DNA of 15,702 nucleotides from CAKSIN01 sp964423705 (GTDB lineage: Bacteria; Bacillota; Clostridia; UMGS1810): assembly GCA_964423705.1 (NCBI GenBank), contig CAYRGA010000033.1, positions 1-15,702 of the forward strand, written 5' to 3'. Within the stretch, counting starts at the first letter, position 1. Each line of letters begins with the position of its first letter. Below, in pieces: positions 5,428 to 13,962 of this stretch. The notes below the pieces were generated by a model that was not told the DNA's origin, ran no database searches, and saw only the letters and a program-made list of their open reading frames with translations. Made by a program: the position numbers and the translations under genes.

Positions 5428-6312
5428 ATGAAAATAACAGATTTATTAAACAGCAGAAAATTTTCGTTGTCGTTTGAGGTTTTTCCGCCGAAAACGGATG
5501 ATACATACGAAAGTGTTAAAAATGCCGCCGAGAAAATCGCCGGTTTAAAGCCGTCATTTATGAGCATAACATACGGAGCCGGCGGCGGTACAAGCAAATA
5601 TACCCTTGAAATGGCCAAAAACATAAAGAATATGTGGGACGTGTCCACCATAGCGCATTTAACCTGCGTTTCATCCACGAGGGATACTGTGCTGAAAATG
5701 ATAACGGATTTTAAAGAATCCGGTATCGAAAATATAATGGCTTTAAGAGGCGATATACCGCATCACATGGAAAATGACGACCGCAGCAAATGGCACTATC
5801 ACCATGCTACGGAGCTTATTTATGATATAAAGAGCATAAGCGATGACTTCTGTATCGGCGGTGCTTGCTATCCTGAGGTTCACCCCGAAAGTATAAATCA
5901 AAAAGAGGATATAAAGTATTTGAAGGAAAAGGCGGATGCAGGCTGTGATTTCTTTACGACACAGATGTTTTTTGACAATAATCTGCTGTATAATTTCCTG
6001 TATAAAATACGCGAAGCCGGAATCACTATACCGATAATAGCCGGTGTAATGCCCATTACGAATGCAAATCAGGTGGAAAGAGCCATTAAATTATCGGGTT
6101 CGTTTATGCCGCAGAGATTTAAAAGCCTGATAGATAAATTCGGCACATATCCGGAGGCTATGAAGCAGGCAGGTATCGCATATGCCACCGATCAGATTAT
6201 CGATTTGTATGCGAATGGGATAACAAATGTTCATGTGTATTCCATGAACAAGCCCGACGTAGCCGCAAAAATATACAATAATCTTTCCGAAATACTGGGA
6301 AAAGATGCTTAA
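5428..6312 (+). CDS. metF: 5,10-methylenetetrahydrofolate reductase
   Basis: A flavoprotein TIM barrel that reduces 5,10-methylene-THF to 5-methyl-THF, the methyl donor for the MetH encoded two genes downstream. At 294 aa it has the usual length of bacterial MetF. Visible family motifs are FEVFPPK (16-22) with E17 at the catalytic Glu28 position of E. coli MetF, SITYGAGGG (46-54), HLTC (77-80), LRGD (106-109), GGACYPEVHPE (144-154), TTQMFFDN (177-184) with Q179 at the folate-contact position, and IIAGVMPI (203-210). The ATG at 5428 is preceded by a modest AGAAAGCGG. The end overlaps the next gene by 8 nt, indicating translational coupling. Transcription is likely from the promoter at 4863 or 5362. 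No frame defect is seen. The electron donor (NADH or ferredoxin via a partner) cannot be told; no MetV-like gene is adjacent. Confidence 0.97.
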   Translation: MKITDLLNSRKFSLSFEVFPPKTDDTYESVKNAAEKIAGLKPSFMSITYGAGGGTSKYTLEMAKNIKNMWDVSTIAHLTCVSSTRDTVLKMITDFKESGIENIMALRGDIPHHMENDDRSKWHYHHATELIYDIKSISDDFCIGGACYPEVHPESINQKEDIKYLKEKADAGCDFFTTQMFFDNNLLYNFLYKIREAGITIPIIAGVMPITNANQVERAIKLSGSFMPQRFKSLIDKFGTYPEAMKQAGIAYATDQIIDLYANGITNVHVYSMNKPDVAAKIYNNLSEILGKDA

Positions 6313-6985
6313 TACGCTGTTTATAAAAGGATATGCAGACTTACCTTACGATAAATCCGAGATTCTCAGATACTGCGGCGTAAAGGAAGTCGATGCTGAA
6401 ACGGAAAAACTACTTTCGGAGTGTCTTTCGGAGTGCGAAGGGATATTTTCATATAAGGTATGCTACATGGTATCACCTGTCACGATAACGGGTGATGTGA
6501 TTGATTTCGATTTTGCGGAGGCTAAGAGTGCGGCACTGTCAAAAAACCTTTCACAATGTGATAGGGTTCTTTTATTTGCAGCGACGACAGGACTTGACAT
6601 TGACAGGCTGATACTAAAATACAGTCGTGTTAATGCTGCTAAAGCTTTGGTATTTCAAGCTATAGGTGCGGAAAGAATAGAGGCTCTTTGCAATGCCTTT
6701 TGTGATGATATGCAGGCGGAGTTTGAAGATAAGGGTTTGTATCTTCGTCCGCGGTTCAGTCCGGGTTACGGAGATTTTACCATAGAATTTCAAAGGAATA
6801 TATTTTCGGTTTTGGACTGCAACAGGAAAATAGGACTCTCGCTTAACGAAAGCCTCATAATGAGTCCGTCGAAATCCGTGACCGCCATTGTGGGAATATC
6901 GGATAAAAAATGCCGCAAGCACGATGAAAGCTGTATGTATTGCGAAATGAAAAACTGCTCTTTTCGGAGGAAAAATATAAAATGA
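6305..6985 (+). CDS. Stand-alone methionine synthase reactivation-domain protein
   Basis: A 226-aa protein related to the C-terminal S-adenosylmethionine-binding activation domain of MetH, like the stand-alone Thermotoga protein TM0269. That domain binds AdoMet and supports reductive remethylation of cobalamin oxidised during turnover. Supporting features are FAATTGLDID (91-100), the RPRFSPGYGDF block (148-158), which aligns with the Arg...Gly-Tyr AdoMet-binding segment of MetH, and MSPSKSVTAIVGISDKK (186-202). It ends in a cysteine cluster (C203, C210, C213, C218) that may bind metal or be redox-active. It starts inside the metF stop region (GGGA at 6298) and its TGA overlaps the metH ATG as ATGA, so all three products are coupled. 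The downstream MetH lacks this domain, supporting the assignment. Confidence 0.9.
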   Translation: MLNTLFIKGYADLPYDKSEILRYCGVKEVDAETEKLLSECLSECEGIFSYKVCYMVSPVTITGDVIDFDFAEAKSAALSKNLSQCDRVLLFAATTGLDIDRLILKYSRVNAAKALVFQAIGAERIEALCNAFCDDMQAEFEDKGLYLRPRFSPGYGDFTIEFQRNIFSVLDCNRKIGLSLNESLIMSPSKSVTAIVGISDKKCRKHDESCMYCEMKNCSFRRKNIK

Positions 6986-9420
6986 ACATAAAGGATGCAA
7001 TTAAAAATTCGATAATTTATCTGGACGGCGGCATGGGCACCATGCTTCAAGAACGTGGACTTATGCCCGGCGAATATCCCGAAATCTGGAATATCTCTCA
7101 TCCCGAGGTGATAACCGATATTCACAGGTTGTATTTCGATGCCGGCAGTAATGTGGTGAATGCTAACACCTTCGGTGCAAACTCTCTGAAATTTCAAGCG
7201 GTGGAATTGGAGAAAATCGTAAAAGCCGCCTTGGAAAATGCGCGCAAAGCCGCAGAGCTATCGACAGCAAGCAACGAAAAGTATGTTGCTCTTGATGTGG
7301 GACCCATAGGCAAGCTTCTAAAGCCCTACGGTGATTTTGACTTTGAGGAGGCAGTGAGCGTATATGCACAAACAGTAAAGCTCGGTGTAAAATACGGAGC
7401 TGACCTCATATACATAGAAACCATGAATGACAGCTATGAAACGAAGGCGGCAGTCTTGGCGGCGAAGGAAAATTCCACACTTCCGATTTTCGTCACAAAT
7501 GCATACGGCGAGGACGGTAAGCTCATGACAGGTGCATCGCCCGCAGCTATGGCGGCAATGCTCGAAGGTATGGGCGTGGATGCACTCGGTGTGAACTGCT
7601 CACTTGGACCGAAGCAACTTAAAAACGTAGTCGATGAGCTTTTGCGCTGTGCTTCCGTACCGGTCATAGTTAAGCCGAATGCCGGATTGCCGCTGAATGA
7701 CGGTGTTAAGACGTACTATGACGTGGATGCCGATGAATTTTCAACCGATGTGGCTGAGATGATTAAAAACGGTGTGACAATAGCCGGCGGATGCTGCGGA
7801 ACGACACCCGAATATATAAGAAAAACGGTCGAAAAGACGAAAACCACGTCATTTTTAAAGCCGACTGAGAAGGATTTTACTGTCGTGTCGTCATACACAC
7901 ATGCAGTGGAAATCGGAAAAAAGCCGATACTTATCGGTGAAAGGATAAATCCTACGGGAAAGAAGCGATTTAAACAGGCACTTAATGAAAACGATATCGG
8001 TTATATCCTGCAGGAGGGTATAACTCAGCAGGAAAAGGGTGCTCACATACTCGATGTAAATGTCGGTCTGCCCGGCATTGACGAAAGGGCGGTTCTCGAA
8101 AATGTTGTTTGCGAGCTTCAAGCTGTCATAAACCTTCCTTTGCAGATAGATACTTCGTCCGCTGAGGCGATGGAAGCGGCACTTCGCCGATATAACGGAA
8201 AGGCGATGATTAACTCCGTAAACGGAAAAGCCGAAAGCATGCATGCAGTCTTTCCTCTGGTTAAAAAGTACGGCGGAGTGGTCGTCGCTCTTACTCTCGA
8301 TGAAGGCGGTATACCCTCGGATGTCGAAGGCAGAATAAAAATCGCCGAGAAAATCCTTGCCACAGCCCGCGAATACGGTATTCGGAAGAAAGATATCGTG
8401 TTTGATACTCTGTGCATGGCGGTAAGTGCGGATTCTACGGCGGCGGTGACAACGCTTAAATCACTTAATTATATCCGAAACACCATGGGGATAAATACGG
8501 TGCTTGGCGTGTCAAATATCTCATTCGGACTTCCTTCAAGAGATGCCGTGAACTCGACCTTCTTTGCATGTGCGCTTGAAAACGGACTTTCCTCGGCGAT
8601 AATCAATCCCAATTCCGCCGATATGATGAAAACGTACCATGCATATATGGCTCTGCACGATATGGATGAAAACTGCACGGAATATATAGGCTTCGCATCG
8701 GAAACACTTGCCAAGCTTCAAACAGTGTCGGTCACCGAAACTCACAGCGGCACAGCAGAGGAAAACGGAGGTTCTTCATTGCAAAATGCTGTAATCAAAG
8801 GCTTGAAGGATAAGGCAGGGCAGATTTGTGCGGATTTGCTTAAGGAAAAACAGCCCATGGATATCGTAAATAATGAAATCATCCCGGCATTGGATATAGT
8901 AGGAAAGGGCTTTGAGGAAAAAAGGGTATATTTGCCTCAACTTCTCATGAGCGCCGAAGCCGCTAAAAATGCTTTTGAAAAAATAAAGGAGTACATAGGT
9001 GCAAACGGCGGCAACCAAGATAAAAAATGTACCTTTGTCATAGCGACCGTAAAGGGAGATATTCACGATATAGGTAAAAATATAGTGAAGGTACTTTTGG
9101 AAAATTACGGCTTTGACGTGATAGACCTCGGGCGCGATACACCGCCCGAAACGGTAGTCGATGCCGTGGTTAAAAACCACGCACCGCTGTGCGGTCTGAG
9201 TGCACTTATGACTACTACAGTACCTGCAATGGAGGAAACCATAAAGCAGCTTAAAAAGTCGGCACCGTGGTGTAAGGTCGCAGTCGGCGGAGCAGTACTT
9301 AATCAGGAGTATGCCGATATGATAGGTGCCGATAAATATGCTCGTGATGCCATGGAAACCGTGCGCTATGCCGAAAAAATCAATACCAAAGTGTGCGAAT
9401 CGGCATCCGGGAATGCTTAA
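6982..9420 (+). CDS. metH: Cobalamin-dependent methionine synthase lacking the activation domain
   Basis: Transfers methyl from 5-methyl-THF through cobalamin to homocysteine, forming methionine and THF. I chose the ATG at 6982 (MNIKDAIKNS; 812 aa), 11 nt after GGAGG (6966-6970) and overlapping the previous stop as ATGA. An ATG at 6940 would add 14 residues buried in the upstream gene. Domains: homocysteine-binding barrel (about 1-290) with DGGMGTML (15-22) and zinc ligands in GVNCS (C206) and GGCCG (C271, C272); pterin/methyl-THF domain (about 305-575) starting with GERINPTG (319-326); cobalamin cap helices (about 605-675); and B12-binding Rossmann domain (about 683-805) with GDIHDIGKN carrying the D-x-H-x-x-G signature (D693, H695, G698). 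E. coli MetH is about 1227 aa; the missing part corresponds to the activation domain, encoded immediately upstream here. Confidence 0.97.
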   Translation: MNIKDAIKNSIIYLDGGMGTMLQERGLMPGEYPEIWNISHPEVITDIHRLYFDAGSNVVNANTFGANSLKFQAVELEKIVKAALENARKAAELSTASNEKYVALDVGPIGKLLKPYGDFDFEEAVSVYAQTVKLGVKYGADLIYIETMNDSYETKAAVLAAKENSTLPIFVTNAYGEDGKLMTGASPAAMAAMLEGMGVDALGVNCSLGPKQLKNVVDELLRCASVPVIVKPNAGLPLNDGVKTYYDVDADEFSTDVAEMIKNGVTIAGGCCGTTPEYIRKTVEKTKTTSFLKPTEKDFTVVSSYTHAVEIGKKPILIGERINPTGKKRFKQALNENDIGYILQEGITQQEKGAHILDVNVGLPGIDERAVLENVVCELQAVINLPLQIDTSSAEAMEAALRRYNGKAMINSVNGKAESMHAVFPLVKKYGGVVVALTLDEGGIPSDVEGRIKIAEKILATAREYGIRKKDIVFDTLCMAVSADSTAAVTTLKSLNYIRNTMGINTVLGVSNISFGLPSRDAVNSTFFACALENGLSSAIINPNSADMMKTYHAYMALHDMDENCTEYIGFASETLAKLQTVSVTETHSGTAEENGGSSLQNAVIKGLKDKAGQICADLLKEKQPMDIVNNEIIPALDIVGKGFEEKRVYLPQLLMSAEAAKNAFEKIKEYIGANGGNQDKKCTFVIATVKGDIHDIGKNIVKVLLENYGFDVIDLGRDTPPETVVDAVVKNHAPLCGLSALMTTTVPAMEETIKQLKKSAPWCKVAVGGAVLNQEYADMIGADKYARDAMETVRYAEKINTKVCESASGNA

Positions 9421-9530
9421 ATAAAAAGAATCGCTAAAAACGGAGTGCGGAAGTAAATTATATATTTGTGCCGAGGTTTACATGAGATATAGTTTTTTGA
9501 CAAAGGGCCTGCATAATTAACGGCACGATT

Positions 9531-9561
9531 AAAGGGGCGCGGCGTATGCCGTGCCCCTTTT
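9531..9561. terminator. Bidirectional terminator between metH and the efflux operon
   Basis: AAAGGGGCGCGGC (9531-9543) pairs with GCCGTGCCCCTTT (9548-9560) over 13 positions (one G-T) around GTAT. It has A-runs on the left and T-runs on the right. It terminates the rightward met operon and the leftward efflux operon. The 110 nt between metH and this hairpin show no other feature. Confidence 0.88.
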
Positions 9562-9581
9562 AAGATTAATATCAGGATGCT

Positions 9582-12500
9582 TTATTTACTGTTTTGTTCA
9601 GCTTTTTTTAAAGCCTTTTTCATTTTTTTGTTTTTCCTTTTAATACCCTTATCATCGAAAATCGTATAAACGACAGGGATTACATACAGTGTAAGAACAG
9701 TACCTACGGCAAGACCGCCGAGAAGCACGACTGCGAGAGGCTGCATCATTTCTGCACCGCCGGAGCCGATTGCAAGTGCCATCGGCAAAAATCCGAGGAT
9801 TGATGTAAGTGATGTCATGAGAACCGGGCGCATACGTGTTTTTCCTGCATACACCAGAAGCTCTGTTCTGTCCATATCGGGAGTTTCCTTCTTGGTTGTG
9901 TTTATAAAGTCAATAAGCACGATAGCGTTATTAACTACTATACCTATAAGCATGAGTATACCGATACAGCTTACTACAGACAGTGGGCTGCGTGCTATGA
10001 CGAGTGAGAGTACGACACCTATCATTGCCAAAGGCAAGGTAAACAGGATGATAAGCGGCTGAACCAGGTTTTCAAATTGCGCTGCCATAACCATATACAT
10101 AAGCAATATACCGAGAAGGATGGCTATAAGCAGTGACTGCATCGCTTCTATCATAACGGTGTACGAACCGCCTGTGGATTGGCTTACGCCGTCAGGCATG
10201 GGATAACTTTCCATTGCTTTATTAAACTTTTTATTAACAGTAGCCATATCTGTTCCGTAGAGAGTACCTGAGAGGGTTATAACTCTCTTTTGGTCTATAC
10301 GCATAAGCGAGGTATAGCCTTCTTTTTCGCTTATATCTGCGATATCGGAAAGGGCAATCCACTGTCCTGTCATTGTACGTATCTGCATATTCTTCAAAAG
10401 GTCTGTTTCATCGGCGTAGTGTTCGGGATATACGACATTTATATCGTATTCTGTTCCGGACTCATTGTACTGACCAGCTGTAAGACCGTTCTGAATATTT
10501 TTAACCATGGTAGCGACTGTCGCTGTGCTCATGCCGTATCTGGAAGCCTTGGAGGCATCTATTACCATATGCATTTCCGGTTTGGTATCCGCTATGGAGG
10601 TATCTGTTTCCACTACTCCGTCGATACTTGCCAGCACTTCCTCGGCCTGTAATACATACTTTTCCAAAACTTCATCATCATTTGCCGTGTATTCAAACTG
10701 CAAATCTCCCGAGGACATCGACATAGAGCCGGAAACCTCAACCGTTATTTCCGCACCGGATATATCGGAAAGGTCATCTCTGAGCTGCTGTGCGACAGTA
10801 TTTGTATCGTCTTTACGATTGTCTTTAAGAGTTACGGTGACAGATGAAGCATTCTCCGTAGTTCCGCCAAGCATGCTGGTCTGACCGCCTGAACCGACCG
10901 AGCTGAATACTGTTTCCACGTTTTTATTCTTCATAAGTATATCTTCGATTTGAAGTGTCAATTTATTTGTGGTATCAAGCTTCGAACCCTCCGGAAGTGA
11001 AACGGAAACGGAGATAGTTCCTTCGTCGGTTTCGCTCATAAGTGTCATGCCCAAGAAAGACAGAACCACCAAGCTGAGTACGAAGGTTCCCATTACCGCA
11101 CCCATGAATATTTTTCTGTGGGATAGTACATATCTTAAGCCCTTCTCATAAACAACGTATACCTTATCCATGAATTTGGCGAAGGGGTTGAGTATAAATC
11201 CGAGCTTTTTATTCGGTTTATTTTCTTTAATCTTTGATGCAAGCATCGGCACAAGCAAAAATGTGGTGAGCAGCGATGCGACCTGTGAGAATATTATCGT
11301 AAATGCAAGCTGCTTAAACATAACTGCCATCATGTTGTCTATAAAGAGTATCGGTACATACACGATACATGTGGTGAGAACTGAGGCGATTACCGCACCG
11401 ACAACCTCCTGTGCGCCGTCAATTGCCGAGTTTTCGGAGTCTTTTCCGAGCTCGCTTCTGTGTCTGAAAATGTTTTCCAGTACAACGACGGAGTTATCGA
11501 CGAGCATACCTATGCCCAGTGCCAAGCCGCCGAGTGACACTACATTGAGTGTCATTTTTGAGAAATACATACCTATGAAGGTCGTGATTACCGATATAGG
11601 CATGGATATGCCTATTACCATGGAGGTTTTGAAGTTTGCCAGGAAAAGCAGCAGTACCAATACCGCAAGGACAGCACCGGAAACAGCATTTTCCGCAACG
11701 CTTGATATAGAGTCCTTTATGTAGCTTGCCTGTTCCATGGTCATGTTATATTTGAATTTCGGATTTTGCGCTTTGATTTCATCGAGTGCAGCAACTATGC
11801 CGTCTACAACATCAACGGTATTTGCATCGGATTCTGCCGTTACCGACAGGGAAATGGCGTTTTTGCCGTTCAGTCTTGACATGCTCTTAACGTCGGAGTA
11901 TGTGTCGTTTATCGCCGCAACGTCACTTAAATACACTATTTGACCGGATGATGTCGTAAGTGGTACGTAACCTATGTCGTCTACGGAATCAAATTTTCCG
12001 ACTGCTCTGACTGCCAGCTTTTTACCGCGGTTCGTCACGGTTCCGGCAGGTAGGTTTGTATTCTGAGAAGCAATGGCTGTTACTACATCGTTCATTGATA
12101 CACCGTAGCCGAAAAGCTTTTCGGGGTCAACTTCGATTTCGATTATTCTGTCCTGACCGCCGGTGATATTAACCGATGCCACGCCGTCTACCGCTTCAAG
12201 CTTGTTTTCTACATTGTCCTCGGTGAATTTTTTCGTTTGAATTTCGTCATATCCGTCGTAGGATATGCTCATCATAGCCGCCGGCATCATGGAGGTATCA
12301 AGCTTTAAAACCATGGGGTCCTCTGTTCCGTCCGGAAGGTAGCCCTTTATCAAATCTATCTTATCCGATATATCCTGCACGGCTTTATCCATGTTGGTTT
12401 TGGATGAAAACTCAATCATTACCATACTGGTGCCTTCGGAGGATTGGCTGGTTATCGACTTCGCACCGGATACCGAGCTTACCGCGCCTTCGACGGTTTT

Positions 12501-12692
12501 GGTAACAAGGTTTTCCACTTCCTCTGAGCCGACATTCGGATATGAGGTATACACCAATGCCATTGACAATTCGATATCCGGCATAAGCTCGATGGAGAAC
12601 ATGCTTAAAGAATAGATACCTATAACGACGAATATAAGCACTATCATAGTCACGGCTACCGGACGTTTAACTGAAATTCTGCTTAAGTTCAT
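9582..12692 (-). CDS. RND-family efflux transporter permease (HAE1/AcrB-SwrC type)
   Basis: A 1036-aa proton-driven inner-membrane pump, the full length of hydrophobe/amphiphile RND exporters. The start MNLSRISVKRPVAV is the family's classic N-terminus; AAAGGA lies about 10 nt upstream. Layout: TM1 (10-32), first extracytoplasmic loop (about 33-335), TM2-6 (about 336-485), TM7 (about 529-550), second loop (about 551-845), TM8-12 (about 850-1012), basic tail. TM4 has GMLVDNSVVVLENI: only D399 of the AcrB Asp407-Asp408 pair is kept, N400 replacing the second. TM10 has GIVVNNAIVLIDF with no Lys at the AcrB K940 position. This pattern is, as I recall, usual in Firmicutes-type RND pumps. It is the last gene of the operon after the adaptor (23-nt gap). 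Substrate unknown: drugs, surfactants, lipids or bile salts are possible. Confidence 0.95.
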   Translation of the reverse strand: MNLSRISVKRPVAVTMIVLIFVVIGIYSLSMFSIELMPDIELSMALVYTSYPNVGSEEVENLVTKTVEGAVSSVSGAKSITSQSSEGTSMVMIEFSSKTNMDKAVQDISDKIDLIKGYLPDGTEDPMVLKLDTSMMPAAMMSISYDGYDEIQTKKFTEDNVENKLEAVDGVASVNITGGQDRIIEIEVDPEKLFGYGVSMNDVVTAIASQNTNLPAGTVTNRGKKLAVRAVGKFDSVDDIGYVPLTTSSGQIVYLSDVAAINDTYSDVKSMSRLNGKNAISLSVTAESDANTVDVVDGIVAALDEIKAQNPKFKYNMTMEQASYIKDSISSVAENAVSGAVLAVLVLLLFLANFKTSMVIGISMPISVITTFIGMYFSKMTLNVVSLGGLALGIGMLVDNSVVVLENIFRHRSELGKDSENSAIDGAQEVVGAVIASVLTTCIVYVPILFIDNMMAVMFKQLAFTIIFSQVASLLTTFLLVPMLASKIKENKPNKKLGFILNPFAKFMDKVYVVYEKGLRYVLSHRKIFMGAVMGTFVLSLVVLSFLGMTLMSETDEGTISVSVSLPEGSKLDTTNKLTLQIEDILMKNKNVETVFSSVGSGGQTSMLGGTTENASSVTVTLKDNRKDDTNTVAQQLRDDLSDISGAEITVEVSGSMSMSSGDLQFEYTANDDEVLEKYVLQAEEVLASIDGVVETDTSIADTKPEMHMVIDASKASRYGMSTATVATMVKNIQNGLTAGQYNESGTEYDINVVYPEHYADETDLLKNMQIRTMTGQWIALSDIADISEKEGYTSLMRIDQKRVITLSGTLYGTDMATVNKKFNKAMESYPMPDGVSQSTGGSYTVMIEAMQSLLIAILLGILLMYMVMAAQFENLVQPLIILFTLPLAMIGVVLSLVIARSPLSVVSCIGILMLIGIVVNNAIVLIDFINTTKKETPDMDRTELLVYAGKTRMRPVLMTSLTSILGFLPMALAIGSGGAEMMQPLAVVLLGGLAVGTVLTLYVIPVVYTIFDDKGIKRKNKKMKKALKKAEQNSK

Positions 12693-12715
12693 AAATATTC
12701 CGTCCTTTCCCGTAC

Positions 12716-13951
12716 TTATTTTGAAGTGATTTTAATATCGGTGTTTTTATCCGAGAGATATTCCTTGCCTTCGACGATAACTTTATTTCCTGCTTCCAAG
12801 CCTGAAAGTATCTGGATTCTGTCACCGTCGGTAACGCCTGTTTCGATAACTTTTTTCTCTGCTTTATTACCGTTTGCGATATATACGTACTGTTCATCGC
12901 CGGACTGCATAACCGAATCGGCGGGAACTACCAGTGCATCGGAAATTTTTTCGGTGATGAGCTGTACATCAGCCAGCATGCCGACCTTGATTTTTCCGTT
13001 TTCATTCGGAATGGATATTTTAACGGTAAACATTCCGGTTTTATCGTTTTTGGTTTCTCCGACTACGCTTACGGTACCTTTTATATCGTCAAGCTTTGCT
13101 GATTTAATGCTTATCTTGGCATCATCACCGGCATTTAAGTAGCTTATAACGGATTCTGTAACGTTAATCTCAACGTCTACCGCATTTGAATTTTTAATCG
13201 AAAATGCTTCGATACCCTGTGAAGCTGTCTGACCTACGGACACGGATTTTGATGATATGTATCCCGAGATAGGAGCTTTAACGGTGCAGTTCGCGAGAGC
13301 CTGTGCCGCGATGTCAACTGCTGCCTTAGCCTGTTCGACAGCCGCTTTTGCGCTTGCCTCTGACTGAGGTGCTATGACGGATTGGTTTAAATTTGAACTT
13401 GCTCTTGCACTGTCAAGTGCGATTTGAGCGTTGTCAAGAGCGGTTTTGGCACTGTCTAATGCTACCTGGCTGATTGCGCCGATGTCAAAAAGTGCTTTTT
13501 GTCTGTTGTAGTTATCAAGTGCTGTGTCGTAATTTGACTGTGCACTTGCAAGTGCTTGATTGAGTGACACTTGATTCTGAGCATTGCTGCCGTTTTTTAC
13601 ATTGTTATAAGCGGCGGTCGCACTGTTATATGCTGCCTGAGCTTGATTATATGAAAGCTGATACGAGGTAGCGTCGATTTTCATAAGAGCTGAACCGGCT
13701 TTTACAAAATCACCGATTTCGGCGTAAACTGCCTCTACAGTACCTGATGCCTTCGGTGATACACTGGCCGATGCATTTGCCTTAACCTCGCCCGTATAGC
13801 TTACTGTGCTGGCGATTGTATCGGTCACAGTTTCACTTACCGTTACGTTTGTGGCGGTTACCTTGTTTTCCTTTTCTTCCTTCTTTCCGCAGGATGTAAA
13901 TGTCAATACTACTGCCGCTGCGGTGATGAGTGCTGTTAATTTATTTCGCAT
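12716..13951 (-). CDS. RND periplasmic-adaptor (membrane fusion) lipoprotein
   Basis: A 411-aa adaptor that couples the RND pump to the TolC-like protein. It starts at ATG 13951 after AGGAGG (7-nt spacing), 11 nt downstream of the previous gene. A lipoprotein signal ends TFTSC, with C21 as the likely lipidated residue. It is followed by a lipoyl half-motif (about 66-93, SGTVEAVYAEIGDFVKAG), an Ala/Gln/Asn-rich coiled-coil hairpin (about 96-220), a second lipoyl half (CTVKAPISGYISS, 222-234), a beta-barrel (about 250-335) and a membrane-proximal domain (about 336-411). At the hairpin tip R150, L154 and S161 reproduce the R-x3-L-x6-S (RLS) spacing by which AcrA and MacA dock to TolC. The retained RLS motif implies a functional docking partner, supplied by the neighbouring gene. 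Confidence 0.94.
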   Translation of the reverse strand: MRNKLTALITAAAVVLTFTSCGKKEEKENKVTATNVTVSETVTDTIASTVSYTGEVKANASASVSPKASGTVEAVYAEIGDFVKAGSALMKIDATSYQLSYNQAQAAYNSATAAYNNVKNGSNAQNQVSLNQALASAQSNYDTALDNYNRQKALFDIGAISQVALDSAKTALDNAQIALDSARASSNLNQSVIAPQSEASAKAAVEQAKAAVDIAAQALANCTVKAPISGYISSKSVSVGQTASQGIEAFSIKNSNAVDVEINVTESVISYLNAGDDAKISIKSAKLDDIKGTVSVVGETKNDKTGMFTVKISIPNENGKIKVGMLADVQLITEKISDALVVPADSVMQSGDEQYVYIANGNKAEKKVIETGVTDGDRIQILSGLEAGNKVIVEGKEYLSDKNTDIKITSK

Positions 13952-13962
13952 TGCTGTTCCTC

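Noticed and set aside
6940..6981. Upstream ATG adding 14 residues to MetH
   Set aside because: It lies within the activation-domain gene without its own SD; GGAGG at 6966-6970 and ATGA coupling support the start at 6982.
11170..11724. 184-codon plus-strand frame opposite the RND gene
   Set aside because: Antisense to transmembrane-coding sequence of a full-length conserved pump; typical shadow frame.
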